64,000 nt of DNA from Rachicladosporium sp. CCFEE 5018. Its lineage: Eukaryota > Ascomycota > Dothideomycetes > Cladosporiales > Cladosporiaceae. Below the pieces are notes generated by a model that made no database searches, was not told the DNA's origin, and saw only the letters and a program-made list of their open reading frames with translations. This document shows positions 31,391-42,655 of the stretch, piece by piece. The DNA lies in NCBI GenBank assembly GCA_002077045.2, contig KZ111148.1, positions 240,330-304,329 of the forward strand. Direction: 5' to 3'. How positions within the stretch are numbered: position 1 is the stretch's first letter; each line of letters opens with the position of its first letter. A program made the translations under genes and the position numbers.

Positions 31391-32473
31391 CTAAAACACC
31401 AGATCCCACACGACGAGAAACGAGCAGAACCCCACCGTGCCCCAGAACACCGCCGCCGCGGTACTGCGCCTCTCACTCGCTCTCTTCAGCTCCTGATTCC
31501 CTTTGCCCAGATTCTCGGACGTGAGATAGCTATCCTCGACTAGCTGTTGGATGTGCTCGCTCTGCACTTCCAGATTGGCGTGGAGTTGGGAATGCAGTTC
31601 TGAGATGTCGAGAATGCTACGCTCGGCTTGCGCGATCTGGTCGAGCTGGTCTTCGTAGTGTTTTAGCAGGTCTGCGTTCTCGGAGGCGAAGAGTTGAAGC
31701 TGGTCTTGTGAGAGCTCTTCGGTCTCGGGATTTGAGGTGCCGTTCGCAGAGCGGCTTCCTTTGCTCTGCTGCCGTGCATGATTCGCGCCACTTTTCGATG
31801 CGTAGCCATGCATGCCGGATGTCTCATCCTCGTCGACGTAGGGCACCCCTCCGACCCCACCCCGACTCTTATACAACACACTCTTGCTCCTCTCCACCTC
31901 CCTCCCCAGCCTAATCTCCATCATCTCGCTCTGTAACCCCCCAGCATCCCTCAGCCGTTCCTGCAAGAACAGTATCACCCCTTCCCGAAACCCAGCTATA
32001 CTCTTCTCCCTCGCTTCCTCCAGCTCCTCATCCAACGACTTCGCAGTCACCGCTCCGCCCGCTGCCCACCGCCCAAGCGCACCCAGCCCGCCCTTAGCGC
32101 GCTTACTCAATGCAACAACATCCACAGTCTTCCGTCTCGCATCCTCCGCCTGCCTGATCTTTGCGATCGCAGCATTCAGTTGTCTAAGTAATGCTTTACT
32201 CTCCGCATCAAAGTTCTCCCGCTCCTGGTTCGTGAGAGGTAGACTGCGGTCATGATTACTGCCTGCCATGCGGCGACGCGCGGGAGCGGCTGTGGAGAGG
32301 TAGGAGGGGCGAATCTGGCGGAGAGTGCGTGTTAGGTCTGCGATGCGGGCGTGGAGGTTGTAGGCGTCTTGGAGGAAGGCGTTGATGCGGGTGAGGTCGT
32401 AGGGTTGGTGGGTGATGGGGGGAGCGGAGAGTCCGGTGAGGAGTTTGTTCAGGGCGGGGCGGAGGTCAGTCAT
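31391..32473 (-). CDS. UFE1: ER t-SNARE Ufe1/syntaxin-18 (360 aa)
   Basis: Ufe1 is the endoplasmic-reticulum Qa-SNARE for retrograde Golgi-to-ER vesicles and ER membrane fusion, working with Sec20 and Use1. The N-terminus matches the syntaxin-18 N-terminal domain (M-T-D-L-R-P-A-L-N-K-L-L, then N-A-F-L-Q-D-A-Y and Y-L-S-T near residue 58). A charged helical region with L-L-R-Q-L-N-A-A-I follows. A SNARE-like heptad helix runs about residues 265-330 (L-D-Q-I-A-Q-A-E-R-S-I-L-D-I-S-E-L). A single C-terminal hydrophobic anchor (~338-360, A-A-V-F-W-G-T-V-G-F-C) ends the protein, as expected for a tail-anchored SNARE. No intron is present. It is divergent from the MFS gene, sharing a 433-bp upstream region. 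Confidence 0.85.
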   Translation of the reverse strand: MTDLRPALNKLLTGLSAPPITHQPYDLTRINAFLQDAYNLHARIADLTRTLRQIRPSYLSTAAPARRRMAGSNHDRSLPLTNQERENFDAESKALLRQLNAAIAKIRQAEDARRKTVDVVALSKRAKGGLGALGRWAAGGAVTAKSLDEELEEAREKSIAGFREGVILFLQERLRDAGGLQSEMMEIRLGREVERSKSVLYKSRGGVGGVPYVDEDETSGMHGYASKSGANHARQQSKGSRSANGTSNPETEELSQDQLQLFASENADLLKHYEDQLDQIAQAERSILDISELHSQLHANLEVQSEHIQQLVEDSYLTSENLGKGNQELKRASERRSTAAAVFWGTVGFCSFLVVWDLVF

Positions 32474-32906
32474 TGTGGACAGTACCCAATGTTACGATTG
32501 CGACCTCGGAAGTGCTCGCATACACAATTCAGCGGACAGCTTCGAGTGACGTTCGTTGCATTCATGGGCATAAGTCATGCATAAATTGACGCCAAGTTGC
32601 ATCCGACTGCGGCCAAGTCATCGGCTTTTAAGTTGCCGACGACGGCCAAACCTCCCGCCCTCCCTCTACCAGCTGCTGCTCTCGGCTTTACGGCACCGAG
32701 CGTGAGGCGACGGATGCACGACATCGCAGCAGTACCAAGTAGTGATGGACTTCGAAATGCCTCGTAGGCACGGCGTTAGCAGGTAATGACTCTGAACCTC
32801 ACCATCTCCTGTCCACCATCCCTATATATGACGCTCACGGTTCGCACTACCTGAGCATTCTCACCCTTGACCGATGGACGAGATCCGATTCTGAAATCAA
32901 CACGAT
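32474..32906. other. Divergent promoter region
   Basis: It lies between UFE1 (-) and the MFS transporter (+). Apart from the TATA-like site at 32823-32829, nothing specific was recognised. Confidence 0.4.
32823..32829 (+). promoter_or_regulatory. TATA-box-like site before the MFS gene
   Basis: TATATAT lies about 80 bases upstream of the MFS start codon, a plausible distance for a fungal TATA element. This is from sequence alone. Confidence 0.3.
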
Positions 32907-34604
32907 ATGAGCTCAAAACCAGCGAATGATTCCAAGCAGACAGCACACTTACCACCAGACGACCAACCAGCACCAAGCACAGATCCGACATCCGATGACA
33001 AGTCTAGCCTGGGAGAGTTCGAGACCTCGACCAGCAGCCGTGAACCTCACGAGCAACTCGAGCGTGATGCCATCGAATCCGTTCACAACAACGATGACCC
33101 AATTACGACGGAACGCGACCCCGAGCTGGCTCTTTCCCGCACAGAAACGCCACAATGGTCCATCTTTACCCACCGCCAGAAGACCTACATCGTAGCCATG
33201 GTCGCAATGGCCGGCTTCTTCTCCCCCCTATCCGCCAACATCTACTTTCCAGCCCTCAACACTCTCGCCGATGACTTCAATGTCACTCCTAGCACAATCA
33301 ACTTAACACTGACAACATACATGATCTTCCAAGGTCTCGCCCCAACTGTGTTTGGAGATCTGAGCGACATGGCTGGACGACGACCTGCGTATATGATTGC
33401 TTTCACCGTCTACCTGGGGGCTTGCATCGGACTGGCAAACTGCAAAACCTTCGCGGCGCTGTTAGTCTTACGGTGCCTGCAGAGCAGCGGGAGCTCAGGG
33501 ACCATCGCCTTGGCTTCGGGAGTCGTGGCCGATGTTGCCACGAGTGCGGATCGAGGTATCTGGTATGTCACGACACCCAGTCTAGCCACCACGTTGTATG
33601 CATCGACTAACTTCTCCAGGATGGCATGGGCAAATTGTGGCCCAATGATAGCCCCTCCCCTGGCTCCAATCATCGGCGGCCTCTTTGCCCAATACACCTC
33701 CTGGCGCTGGATATTCTGGTTCCTCGTCATTCTGGCGGTGACGTTCCTCATCCCCTTCCTCACGACTTTCCCGGAAACCGGCCGGAACGTCGTCGGCAAC
33801 GGCTCGATCCCACCTCAAGGCTGGAACAAGTCTCTGTTGAACATCGTTGAAACTCGTCGCCACCCACCAAACACCACCAGCCTGCCTCCTCGCCGGAAAC
33901 TTCGATTCCCGAATCCATTGAAGGTCCTCCCGCTCCTCCTCGAAAAGGATGTCGCCCTCCTACTGATCTACAACTCCCTCATCTACTCCGCCTTCTACGA
34001 CGTCATGGCCTCCTTCCCCTACCTCCTCCAACTCGCACCCTACAACTACGATCCCCTCCAAATAGGCCTCTGCTTTATACCCTTCGGCTTCGGATGCCTG
34101 ATCGCACAACCTCTAAGCGGACGGCTGATGGACTGGAAGTTCCGCCAAACAGCCGCAAAGATCGGTTACGTGATCGTCAAAGGCAAGGCAAATAACTTGC
34201 AGCACTTTCCCTTAGAGCAAGTGAGAATCGCGATCGCGCTGCCGTTCGTGTTGGTTGGAACGGCGGCGCTGCTGGCGTATGGCTGGGCGATGCAGTATCA
34301 TGCTCCTCTTCCCGTCGCCTTGATCCTCCAGTTCATCATTGGACTTAATCTGACCAGCGCCTTCAACGCCATGAGTGTGATGCTCATTGACTTCTACACG
34401 CTCAGCCCAGCAACTGCAACATCTGTCAATAATCTCGTCCGCTGCCTGATGGGCGCCGGCGCAACGGCAGTGGTGATCCAGATGATCGAGGCAATGGGCG
34501 TGGGGTGGTGTTTCACATTCGTCGCTGGAGTCGTGGCGATCACGACACCAACGCTCTGGGTGCTAGGGAAATGGGGACCGGGGTGGAGGGAGCAGAGAGG
34601 GTGA
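32907..34604 (+). CDS. MFS drug/organic-anion transporter, DHA1 type (546 aa, one intron)
   Basis: The protein is a proton-coupled plasma-membrane transporter of the drug:H+ antiporter-1 group; the substrate cannot be deduced. An acidic hydrophilic N-terminus of ~90 residues precedes the membrane part. Signatures are I-Y-F-P-A-L in helix 1, G-D-L-S-D-M-A-G-R-R-P-A-Y (the loop 2-3 MFS motif, ~residues 151-163), and A-P-I-I-G-G-L in the motif C region. Later come the helices around L-L-I-Y-N-S-L-I and I-G-L-N-L-T-S-A-F-N-A. A 57-nt intron (33563-33619; GTATGT donor, GACTAAC branch, CCAG acceptor) is a multiple of three, so the unspliced frame stays open. Removing it joins D-R-G-I-W to M-A-W-A-N-C-G, as in relatives. 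The coding parts are 32907-33562 and 33620-34604. Confidence 0.88.
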   Translation: MSSKPANDSKQTAHLPPDDQPAPSTDPTSDDKSSLGEFETSTSSREPHEQLERDAIESVHNNDDPITTERDPELALSRTETPQWSIFTHRQKTYIVAMVAMAGFFSPLSANIYFPALNTLADDFNVTPSTINLTLTTYMIFQGLAPTVFGDLSDMAGRRPAYMIAFTVYLGACIGLANCKTFAALLVLRCLQSSGSSGTIALASGVVADVATSADRGIWYVTTPSLATTLYASTNFSRMAWANCGPMIAPPLAPIIGGLFAQYTSWRWIFWFLVILAVTFLIPFLTTFPETGRNVVGNGSIPPQGWNKSLLNIVETRRHPPNTTSLPPRRKLRFPNPLKVLPLLLEKDVALLLIYNSLIYSAFYDVMASFPYLLQLAPYNYDPLQIGLCFIPFGFGCLIAQPLSGRLMDWKFRQTAAKIGYVIVKGKANNLQHFPLEQVRIAIALPFVLVGTAALLAYGWAMQYHAPLPVALILQFIIGLNLTSAFNAMSVMLIDFYTLSPATATSVNNLVRCLMGAGATAVVIQMIEAMGVGWCFTFVAGVVAITTPTLWVLGKWGPGWREQRG

Positions 34605-35198
34605 GGATGGAGGAGAAAATTCGAGAGAAAAAGGCCAAGGAAGAAGAGAAAGAGAGGGAGAAGGATGTCGTATAGAGAGCGAAACCGATAGAGATACCCC
34701 CGATTCGCACGTTTGATAGATAATGGTATTGCGTAGCTCGTCAGCCTCGTGTACATCTCAAGATCTAGGTGTTCCGCTTGCTCCTGCTCCTGCCCCTGCT
34801 TCGCTCTCCAGGCTGTGCGCTCCATCTCATGCCGCAGCCTCCTCTCCCAAACCTCGCTCGACCGCATCGCTCCAGCCAAAAGAGCATTACCAATTGCGCC
34901 CTGTACAACTACATGCCCACCCACCGTGGTTCATAAGTAACGCCAGAAATAACATGCTTGGTATATCCTTCCTTTGCCCAGCCGAGCCCTGTGTTGCGCC
35001 GGTGCAGATTCGCTTCGTTCATGTTCCATCAACGCCTCGAGCTGGGCGAAGGCCGCAAGCACTGCTGTCGCGGTGTTCCAGTCCAGTTCTCGGTCTCGTC
35101 AGCCCATCCTGGCGCTCACGGTCCCAATTTACACTTGCTTGGACTCCGTTCGTTTGGGCTCCATTCCTCTCTTGACTGCCTGTGCCTGAAGGGCCTTC
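34605..35198. other. Convergent intergenic region
   Basis: It lies between the 3' ends of the MFS gene (+) and the PAS gene (-). The first ~70 bases are A/G-rich (GAGAAAA-type runs). Frames up to ~150 codons overlap on both strands without support. Confidence 0.4.
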
Positions 35199-36962
35199 TC
35201 ATCGGAAGTATCCTCCTTGCCCATATCCGTTGCCGTTGCCGTTCCCATTTCCATTTCCATTTCCGTTCCCATATCCACCACCGGCTCCGTTGACGCTCAC
35301 TCTCGCCAATCCTGGATCGCCGAATAATCTGGTCAGCCATCCTCTCTCCGCACTCAGACCAGCGCTTCCCTCCATCTTCCCACTGCCATTGCTCTCTGCA
35401 TTCGCAGCGTTGGCCCGATTCCTCGCGTCACTGGCCCAGACTGGGAATCCATCTACCGGCGTGGCCGACCCAACAGGTTGCCCAAGTGATACATCTGCCA
35501 GCGTGCCATTGATGCCCGTCAGTGCCCATGCGAAAATGGCCTGATCCCGGATCGCAGCCATGAAGTCGTGGCTCTCCGGACCGCCGGCACGTTGTGGGCT
35601 GTCATGTCTCGCACCCATCGGCCCAAGAGAGGGCGCGAATCCAGTACCAAAGCCTGCTCTCGGTCGAGCCTCGAGGGGTGGCAGTACAGGCTGCGCAGCC
35701 CAGGGCGCAGCAAACATGCCGTTCGCGTACATTGGCTTCGATGGTCGATGAGCAGGGTGCGGGATCATTGGCCTTGCGCGACGGAGGCAGACTACGAGAC
35801 CATCTGAGGCACAGGATATGACTGCTTCGAGCTCGATCGGGTCTATGGTCGCACGTGCTGGGAACGCGTTCTGGCGTTCCGGAAATGGCACGGCGGAGGA
35901 TGTGGAGGAGTCGGATTCGCGAGCGTGGCCGAAGATCGCTTCATGCGTGTCCGAGGCGCGTGTGCTATCGCCTGATGAAGTCCTGGAGTTCGGGTCGCGG
36001 TACTCATCGGCGTCGTCAAGATCCATGTCTATTGCGTTGGAATTGTTGCTGTGACTGCTACCAGTGGAGGAGCCATCATGTCGGACTAGACCAACGCCGC
36101 CTTCGCTCATGTCCTCTGACATTTCAGTAGTCATCTCATCATCGCTGTCGTCTATAGGATCAGGCGCAGGGTCGTCTATCCGCGGGTCTCTGAACCAGAA
36201 GCGTAGGTAGGCGATTGAGTCGTTACCCTTTGCGTTTTCTAAACACTTCACGGCGTCCTGCAAGCAGTTCTCTGCTATACAATAGTAGAAGCTTCTGCCT
36301 CGCATTGCTTCTGCAGGAATGCCGATGATCTCCTCCAAACCGTTAGTCGCGTACATGATCGTTAGTGTCCGCGTGAAGCGATTGAGGAAGAGCGCTGCCC
36401 GAGGTTCGTGTATGTGAGCCTTCGAAGGCTGTGTAAATTTTGCAGAGATGTGCGACAACATGTGGTATCGAGGGTCCTTGGGTGAATTGGCAAACATTCG
36501 CCGTACTATGGGTGCTGCTAGTGCTCGGCCTGCCTTCAGTCAGTACGCATACCGACCACCTCGTGTTCCACCAAAACTGACCTTCTGCTTTCCCTCCTCG
36601 CTGGTATATACTCGTGCACACGATCATGACATCGTATACTATCGTGAAACAGCACTCGCAGCCTACCCAGTCCCCTTTCTTTGTTTTGACACTGCAGTAT
36701 GCCAACACTGCAGCATTGTCCATGTTGACCTTGCGCTCATGGAACTTCCTTGCGTAAGGTAGCTCATCTTTATGAAAGAAGTCCCACGCCGAATGATTGA
36801 CGATTTCATCTGGCGTGTAGCCGAGTATGTCTATGACGGAGTCTGAGGAATATAATATTCGGGCATTGGGCGTAAGGTCTGCACAGTGTCAGCTCACTGA
36901 CTCATATTTTCGTCTCATCGTGTCGCCATACCATGAATTGAGATGAATGTGGTCTCCATCAT
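35199..36962 (-). CDS. PAS-domain protein with acidic linker and Gly-Asn tail (552 aa, two introns)
   Basis: PAS domains sense small ligands or redox/light cues and mediate dimerisation. Exon 1 (36932-36962) encodes M-M-E-T-T-F-I-S-I-H. Exon 2 (36582-36878) encodes most of the first PAS fold: I-L-Y-S-S-D-S-V-I-D-I-L-G-Y-T-P-D-E-I then A-W-D-F-F-H-K-D-E-L. Exon 3 (35199-36529) encodes a second PAS-like half (M-Y-A-T-N-G-L-E-E-I-I-G-I), an acidic Ser/Asp-rich linker (~residues 230-310) and a tail of alternating Gly-Asn. Both introns are phase 1 (53 nt, GTATGG...GCAG; 52 nt, GTCAGT...GCAG). No LOV cysteine motif (NCRFLQ) or DNA-binding zinc finger is seen, so it is not a white-collar photoreceptor. 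Similar PAS proteins are conserved in ascomycetes; their role is unknown to me. Confidence 0.8.
35228..35278 (-). repeat. Hexanucleotide repeat encoding Gly-Asn in the PAS gene
   Basis: About eight GGNAAY units in a row encode a Gly-Asn run near the C-terminus of the PAS protein. The length is probably variable between strains. Confidence 0.7.
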
Positions 36963-39042
36963 GGCGGTTGTGATCGTTTCGCAGTGTCTAATAACACCGC
37001 TACCTCTCGACAAAAGACAGTCCCGCGGCTTCGCCTGCCCTCATGGGCGACCCACCACTACAGTCGCAAGCCGCTCCGGGCGTTGTCACTGAAATACTGA
37101 CGCGCTGATGGTCGTCCTTGTCGAGGGCGACAATCTCGAGCGAATGTAGAAGACGCAGATGGCCCGCTACACCCGATCGGCGGGCTTTGCTTTCTATCAC
37201 CACGTTTGCAGCTTCCTCACAGCGATATGAGAGTATTACGTTATCGTAATGCCACTACCAGTGTATCGTGAGGTCGTGCAGTCGTAGTAGAGATCAGTGA
37301 GGGTATTATGCGACAGAGGTGCGGTCGTGATGTCGCTGCGGAGTATGAAGCGGCGGTCGCGCGGTTCCAAGCGGGTGCAGACCAAAGAACAGAGCAATGG
37401 CTAGATATGGCAGTCGAGACGATCTTTCAATCAGTCGTATAGTACTACCAGTCCGAGGTGTGTACAAGTACACTGCGAAGTCAGAGGCTGATGCAAGACA
37501 GAGGTAGGGTCTGTGCGAGGCAGGAAACGGCGGCACCTTACTCCTGGGGTGGTGAACGCACTAAACGGCTATCTTTGTCCCCACTACCACGCTCTGCACG
37601 AAAGAAATCATCCGTGGCGACCCCGGGACACTGCCGAGCACCTGTATGCTACATAGTCCACCGACGGGCAACTCTTCTGTCTTTCCAGCGCCGCCATGAA
37701 GTACCAAACGATCCTCGCTTCGCTACCGAATGTAGGTACCGTAATGTCACCAGTTTTGAGTGGCAAAAGCTCTAGATTCTGCGCAACAGCGAGCTGGTAT
37801 CACTACTTCCACCGATGATCGACATACCTGTTGGTACACGCAACTGCCCCTACAACGATGTAGCGGTGAGCCTTCCAACATTCTGCTCAATAATTCCCAG
37901 TCTCGTTCCTGTTCACGTCTCTCGTCGAACCACACTCGCCTCAACACGAGCATGCACCCCGCAAGTCGCCTCAGACCGCGGCAGGGACTCCCAATGCTGA
38001 CTGCAGGTTGAAGTTCGCCTAATCGCAGCACGGCCTTGGTGATAAAATCCCCGCGCCATGTGCTCCTATCACTATCTTACCTTACAGTCCTGTCGCTTAC
38101 GGCATTCGAGGTGAAAGCCGTGTGCGCCCCGGGAACGTCACCGCCGTGGAACAGAGGAGATGCCGGGACCCGGTAGTGCACGCATGCCGAGCATAGGCAT
38201 GGTACTGGGTATAATCTACCGACTGAAGAAGCCCTTCATTATTGAGTTTGCTCATTGTCACTGTGGAGACTCTCACAATATGGTCTGCAATCTTACCTGT
38301 TATTTCATGTAAAGGCCTAGAAGAATCAAATCCTCGCCTGCACTTCTCTGAGGGAAGACCCGTCGGAATCCAAGAGCCGCTGGCGGAGTGCTACTCCGAG
38401 TCTGTATCGCGAAGTGTTCTCACTGCAAGCACTCTCTGGCATTTGCCTGTTCTGGCGCAGTAGGCCCTAATCAGGCTTGATCATTGGTGCGGTGGGCTGA
38501 TTGCGACAAAGAGTCGAACCACTGCGGACGTCGGCGCTACGTGTAGTACATCAGCTTGACAGCGGCGCAGCAATGCCATAGCGGGCCCGGCCTCAGGTCC
38601 GACTTCACTGTGCTTCTCCTTGCAGCTTCTGCTGGTCTGCTCCATGGACCAGCAAGTAATCACATCCTCGTCGCTCCGATGACCACTAGATAGCACGTGT
38701 ACTTTGGCTTTATCGTGCACTCTTGTCGTTGCCCTCCAGATATCTCACCGCCAAGCCCTACAGAACCTTACATGCAATCCATCAGCCCACCGCCCTCCAC
38801 TCTCATGTTTCCCATCGCCGATTCCTCTGCACTTATACGTCACACCCGCTCCCTTTGCTCCAGAACTGCCACGCTTCGAGCGCGCTGCATGTAGCGGCAC
38901 AGTACCGCGTCGCTTAGCTGCAGCCACGCCGTGGATTTGGAACCGAACGTTTGCGTGTAACGTAGGTGCCGCTTCGTTGGGTAGTGAGGTGTGCATGCAG
39001 ATTGAAAGGCTACTACGTGAGGTAGTGCTGTAGTGGAGGAGT
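36963..39042. other. Divergent intergenic region, 2.1 kb
   Basis: It lies between the PAS gene (-) and the EED homologue (+). Frames up to ~169 codons overlap on both strands; none has a domain. Part of 38700-39042 may be leader or an unrecognised 5' exon of the EED homologue. Confidence 0.4.
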
Positions 39043-40774
39043 ATGAGGCAAGACGAGATGCCTGAGGTGTTTCCTTCGATTCTGTGGTGCGGGAAGTTGG
39101 GTGTGAGTTTATAACGATTGGAGCGTTCGATGGATAGCGGGCATTGATGTTGACATGAATGACAGGGGACGGGAGACGCAGAAGCAAGTACGAATTCGCA
39201 TCGCTGGGTAACATGGTCCATACCAACATGATCCTGACTTTATGCCTGTCTAGGTCAAGAAATCTTCGATGTGCGCTTCTGGCCGCACGAAAGCCCTGAT
39301 GGCAATTCCGTCTTCGCGCTAGTCGGTGGACGCAATGTAAGTCAAACACCAGAGAAGTCGGAAATCATTGCTCACGGGTAGCAGGTCTTCGTATGCCGCA
39401 CGAAACTGAACGCGGACCCGCCGTTCGAGATTATACGCTGGTGGCGCGACGCAGATACAGCGAGAAGCCTCAACAGTATCTGCTGGACCGAGGACCATCA
39501 TGGAAGACCTCTACTCTGCGCCGCAGGTCTCATGCCAAAGTCCATCCTGATATACGACGTCGAACATGACAGGGTCGCTCGTACGATCTCCGGCCACGGA
39601 AAAGCGATCAACGATCTTCAGACGTGTCCAACAAGACCGTCAATCATTGCCTCTGCATCGGAAGATTACTCTGTCCGTCTCTGGAACCTGGACGCAAAGT
39701 ACGAGAAGCAACCATGCATCGCGATTCTAGCTGGGCAGGGCCACAAGCAGCCGCTGCTGGCCTTAGCATTTCACCCCAAAGGCCATTGGCTGCTCTCCAG
39801 TGCTATGGACACTGCTATCGCACTCTGGGCCATCCCAACGGAGGCCGAGGTCAACGAAGCGTATGCAAGAGATCAAGAGCCACTACTTGTTACCTACCCG
39901 GCGTTCATCACAGAGGAAGTGCACTTCAACTTCGTAGACAGCCTGGACTGGTATGGCGATCTCATACTATCTCGTGCAGCCCGAGGAAGCAATGACAAAA
40001 GCGTCAAGAACGAGATCCTGCTTTGGCAGATCGATGGCTTCGACTCAGATGCTCCAGCCCCGGCGAAGCCAGCTGTGCCATACCCAGGCCTATACACGAG
40101 GTCTGCACTCCACCACACACCAGAGTCACGCGGCTTTCATCGTCTCTTGACATTCAAGACTGACCATACATCGCGTTTCTATCATCGCTTCGGGTTTCTG
40201 CACAGACCTGAGACCACTACGCGGCCGATCCTGGTGATGGGTACAGAGGAGTCTAAGTACCTCTTCTGGGACCTACAGCGCTGCGAAGAAGGCGAAGAGC
40301 CGGGAGAGTATCCGAAGCCAACACGTGGCGCCAAGAGCGTGCGTGGCAGACCAAAGAAGCTCAGAGGTGGTGCGAGTGGCCTGGATCGTCTGGGAGGACT
40401 GCGACGAGAGTCTAGTGTCGCGAGTAGTGAGGGCACTGGTAGGACTCATGTATCAACGTGTTCGCGATCTGCACCCTACTGAACTTCTAGCACGACCGCC
40501 GAACACCTCCTCCCCGTCTCTCAACAACACACCGGCCGCTCCAACTTCAACATCCGTCTCTAACGCAGCAGTGACTCCTGGCGGACGGCGCTTCATGCTC
40601 GATGACCCATTCACGCCTTTGAAACCGCATCTGGAAGTCCTTGCAGACACGACGCTGAGTTCCAGAGAGCACTTTGCCACGAACCAGCTGAGCTGGAGCG
40701 CGGATGGGAAGTGGCTCGTCGGGACTGGGGATCGGGGGATGATCACTGTGTTCTACCGCGAGCAAGTCGCTTGA
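39043..40774 (+). CDS. WD40 Polycomb protein EED/ESC homologue (492 aa, three introns)
   Basis: EED is the WD40 subunit of Polycomb repressive complex 2; it reads H3K27me3 and stimulates the EZH2/KMT6 methyltransferase for facultative heterochromatin. Exons 39043-39100, 39254-39336, 39385-40438 and 40491-40774 keep one frame. Diagnostic parts are I-F-D-V-R-F-W-P, F-A-L-V-G-G-R-N, I-I-R-W-W-R-D-A-D, L-N-S-I-C-W, P-L-L-C-A-A-G, then H-G-K-A-I-N-D-L-Q and S-A-S-E-D-Y-S-V-R-L-W-N. The end carries L-S-W-S-A-D-G-K-W-L-V-G-T-G-D. A basic, Gly/Arg-rich insertion (~residues 325-360) and a Ser/Thr/Pro insertion interrupt the propeller. Introns 2 and 3 are 48 and 52 nt with GTAAGT and GTAGGA donors. Intron 1 (153 nt, GTGTGA) and the start are less certain. 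Confidence 0.82.
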
Positions 40775-40949
40775 GCTGAAGTCGACGCAATTTCGTGCGA
40801 AGAGGTGAGGAAGGGCCTATGTCGATCAGCATGAGAGTCGGGAGCACCTTCACCACCGCAGCTGGACGATTAGAAACCTCATGAGCGCGGACGGTCTTAC
40901 TCCGCACTTGAGCAATGACTGTAGCAGCGAAGATGAACGACGCCGGGTG

Positions 40950-42305
40950 TTAGGAGCTCCTTTGAGCCAGAGACATATCAAGACTACGTTGAAAGCTCTC
41001 TGCAACTCCACTTCCCCCGACATGCTTCCCAATGAACACAATTCTTCCTTCTTCTGCTCCAGCATCACCCTCGGCATCATCCAACAAGTCGAAGATCTCC
41101 CTCACGCCCTGCAGCATCTTCACCTTGCCATCTGCTGTTACAATCCGTCCTTTCGTTCGATGCAGTTCCCAACCATCGAGCGTTTCAAATTGAGGGAGCC
41201 GGCTGTCCCAGAGTACTGCCCTAAGCCAGCCATCAAGCGCTACTAGTCCAGCTTCGTCCAGTGGCGGAAGTTCCACCGTGACGGTCCCGATGGATGGGTC
41301 CAGATGACTGTGTCCCTTTGCGGCAAAGTCTAGGCTATCTGTCGTAACGCTCGAGTACGCTGCTAAATCCAGCACAAGTCCAGACAACGAAGGTACAACG
41401 CCGTGGAAGTCTTGTGCACTCTAGCGAGGCTATTGATACTCCGCACCCTCTGCTCCACAGTCTCAAGCTCCGCAGACGACACCAAGTCAGTCTTATTGAT
41501 AATCACCACATCCGCATGCGAGATTTGCAAATGCGCTACAGAGAGCTTGGGCCCAGCATGATCATGACCTGGGTCCTCATCAACGACCTCTTCTTCCCCC
41601 ACAGGTGCATCAAGCTCCCTCAATAGGTTCTTAGCATCAACCATCGTCACGATGCCATCTAGATAGATCGAGCTTCCGAGCGCATCATCAAGCCAAAAGA
41701 TCGGGGCAATGTTGCCAGGATCCGCTAGCCCGGTAGTTTCAAGCAGGATATAATCAAACGCTCCTCGCCGCTCCATCAAAGACTCCAAGGCAGCTACGCC
41801 AGTGTCCTTCACGGAGCAGCAAATACAGCCGTTGGCTAGGTTGAGCCATTCGGATACTGTGGCTGAGTCCTGAGAGATTGAGATGGGCTTCTCGAGGGAG
41901 GCTGTGTCGCCAAATTCGTTCAAGATGACAGCGATTTTCTTGGAATGTTGGGCTGTTAGGATGTATTCAAGGAGGGTGGATTTGCCGGCGCCTAGGTAGC
42001 CTGAGCTGGAGTGTTAGTGGCAAAGGGTATAGGTGCTATTTTGTTCACGCTACCTACCTACTGATTCGTATAGCCTGGTACCTCTAGATGCCTGGCCCAA
42101 CGATCACGGGCCTCTGTCTTCGGGAACTATGACGGAATAGGGAAGGACAGAGAGAGAGACGTATAGAGAGAGCGAAGAATGAGAACGTACCTGTAATGAT
42201 AGTAATAGGTACCTTGGACAGCTGTTCAGCATCTGCCTGTGCATTAATATTGCTTGGAGCGCCATTTGCGTCCACCAGGTCTGGTACTTCGTCGTCGTCT
42301 TCCAT
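40950..42305 (-). CDS. ZNG1: CobW/ZNG1-type GTPase metallochaperone, with a frameshift
   Basis: ZNG1 (COG0523) transfers zinc to methionine aminopeptidase using GTP. Exon 1 (42191-42305) encodes D-D-E-V-P-D-L-V (the acidic partner-binding start) and I-T-I-I-T-G. Exon 2 begins at 42000 and completes Y-L-G-A-G-K-S-T, the Walker A. The metal-binding G-C-I-C-C motif, L-L-E-T-T-G-L-A-D-P-G and I-I-N-K-T-D-L-V follow. The 190-nt intron (42001-42190) is long but joins exactly. After N-S-L-A-R-V-H-K, near 41409, one base is missing. The remaining protein (V-P-S-L-S-G-L-V-L-D-L-A-A-Y, H-S-H-L-D-P-S-I-G-T-V-T, ending at 40950) continues in another frame. The whole would be about 388 residues. No intron can explain the shift without deleting conserved residues, so it is a sequence error or a broken gene. 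Confidence 0.8.
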
Positions 42306-42655
42306 TACTGTACTGCCCCTCCTTCGATCTTAGGGCTCATGTAGATGCCACTCCACTTGATGCCGTCGCAGCTAATGGCTTCTCTCTAATATCGAGCTGA
42401 CAGAGGTTCTAGATGGGTCAGCGTCTGGACCAGTCGAATTTTGGCTGAACTTTGTGAATGAAGGAGAGCCAGGTGAAGTCCATCATCGCTCATGTGACCC
42501 CGCGAGAATGCAAGTCTTGGCGTTTTCGAGGCTTGTTGTTCGACGCGTGCTAGACGCGACTCCGTCATCGAGTCGAACATTGTTGCAACCAACACCTGCG
42601 ATCATCTGCCCATCGCTATCGCTAGGCCGAGACACAGATGCGCTGAAGAAATAAG
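42306..42655. other. Divergent intergenic region, 350 bp
   Basis: It lies between the ZNG1-type gene (-) and the disordered nuclear protein gene (+). No gene is supported. Confidence 0.4.

Noticed and set aside
41330..41430. Intron to explain the ZNG1 frame change
   Set aside because: Every GT-AG pair tried removes conserved N-S-L-A-R-V-H-K or V-L-D-L-A-A-Y residues or is under 30 nt.
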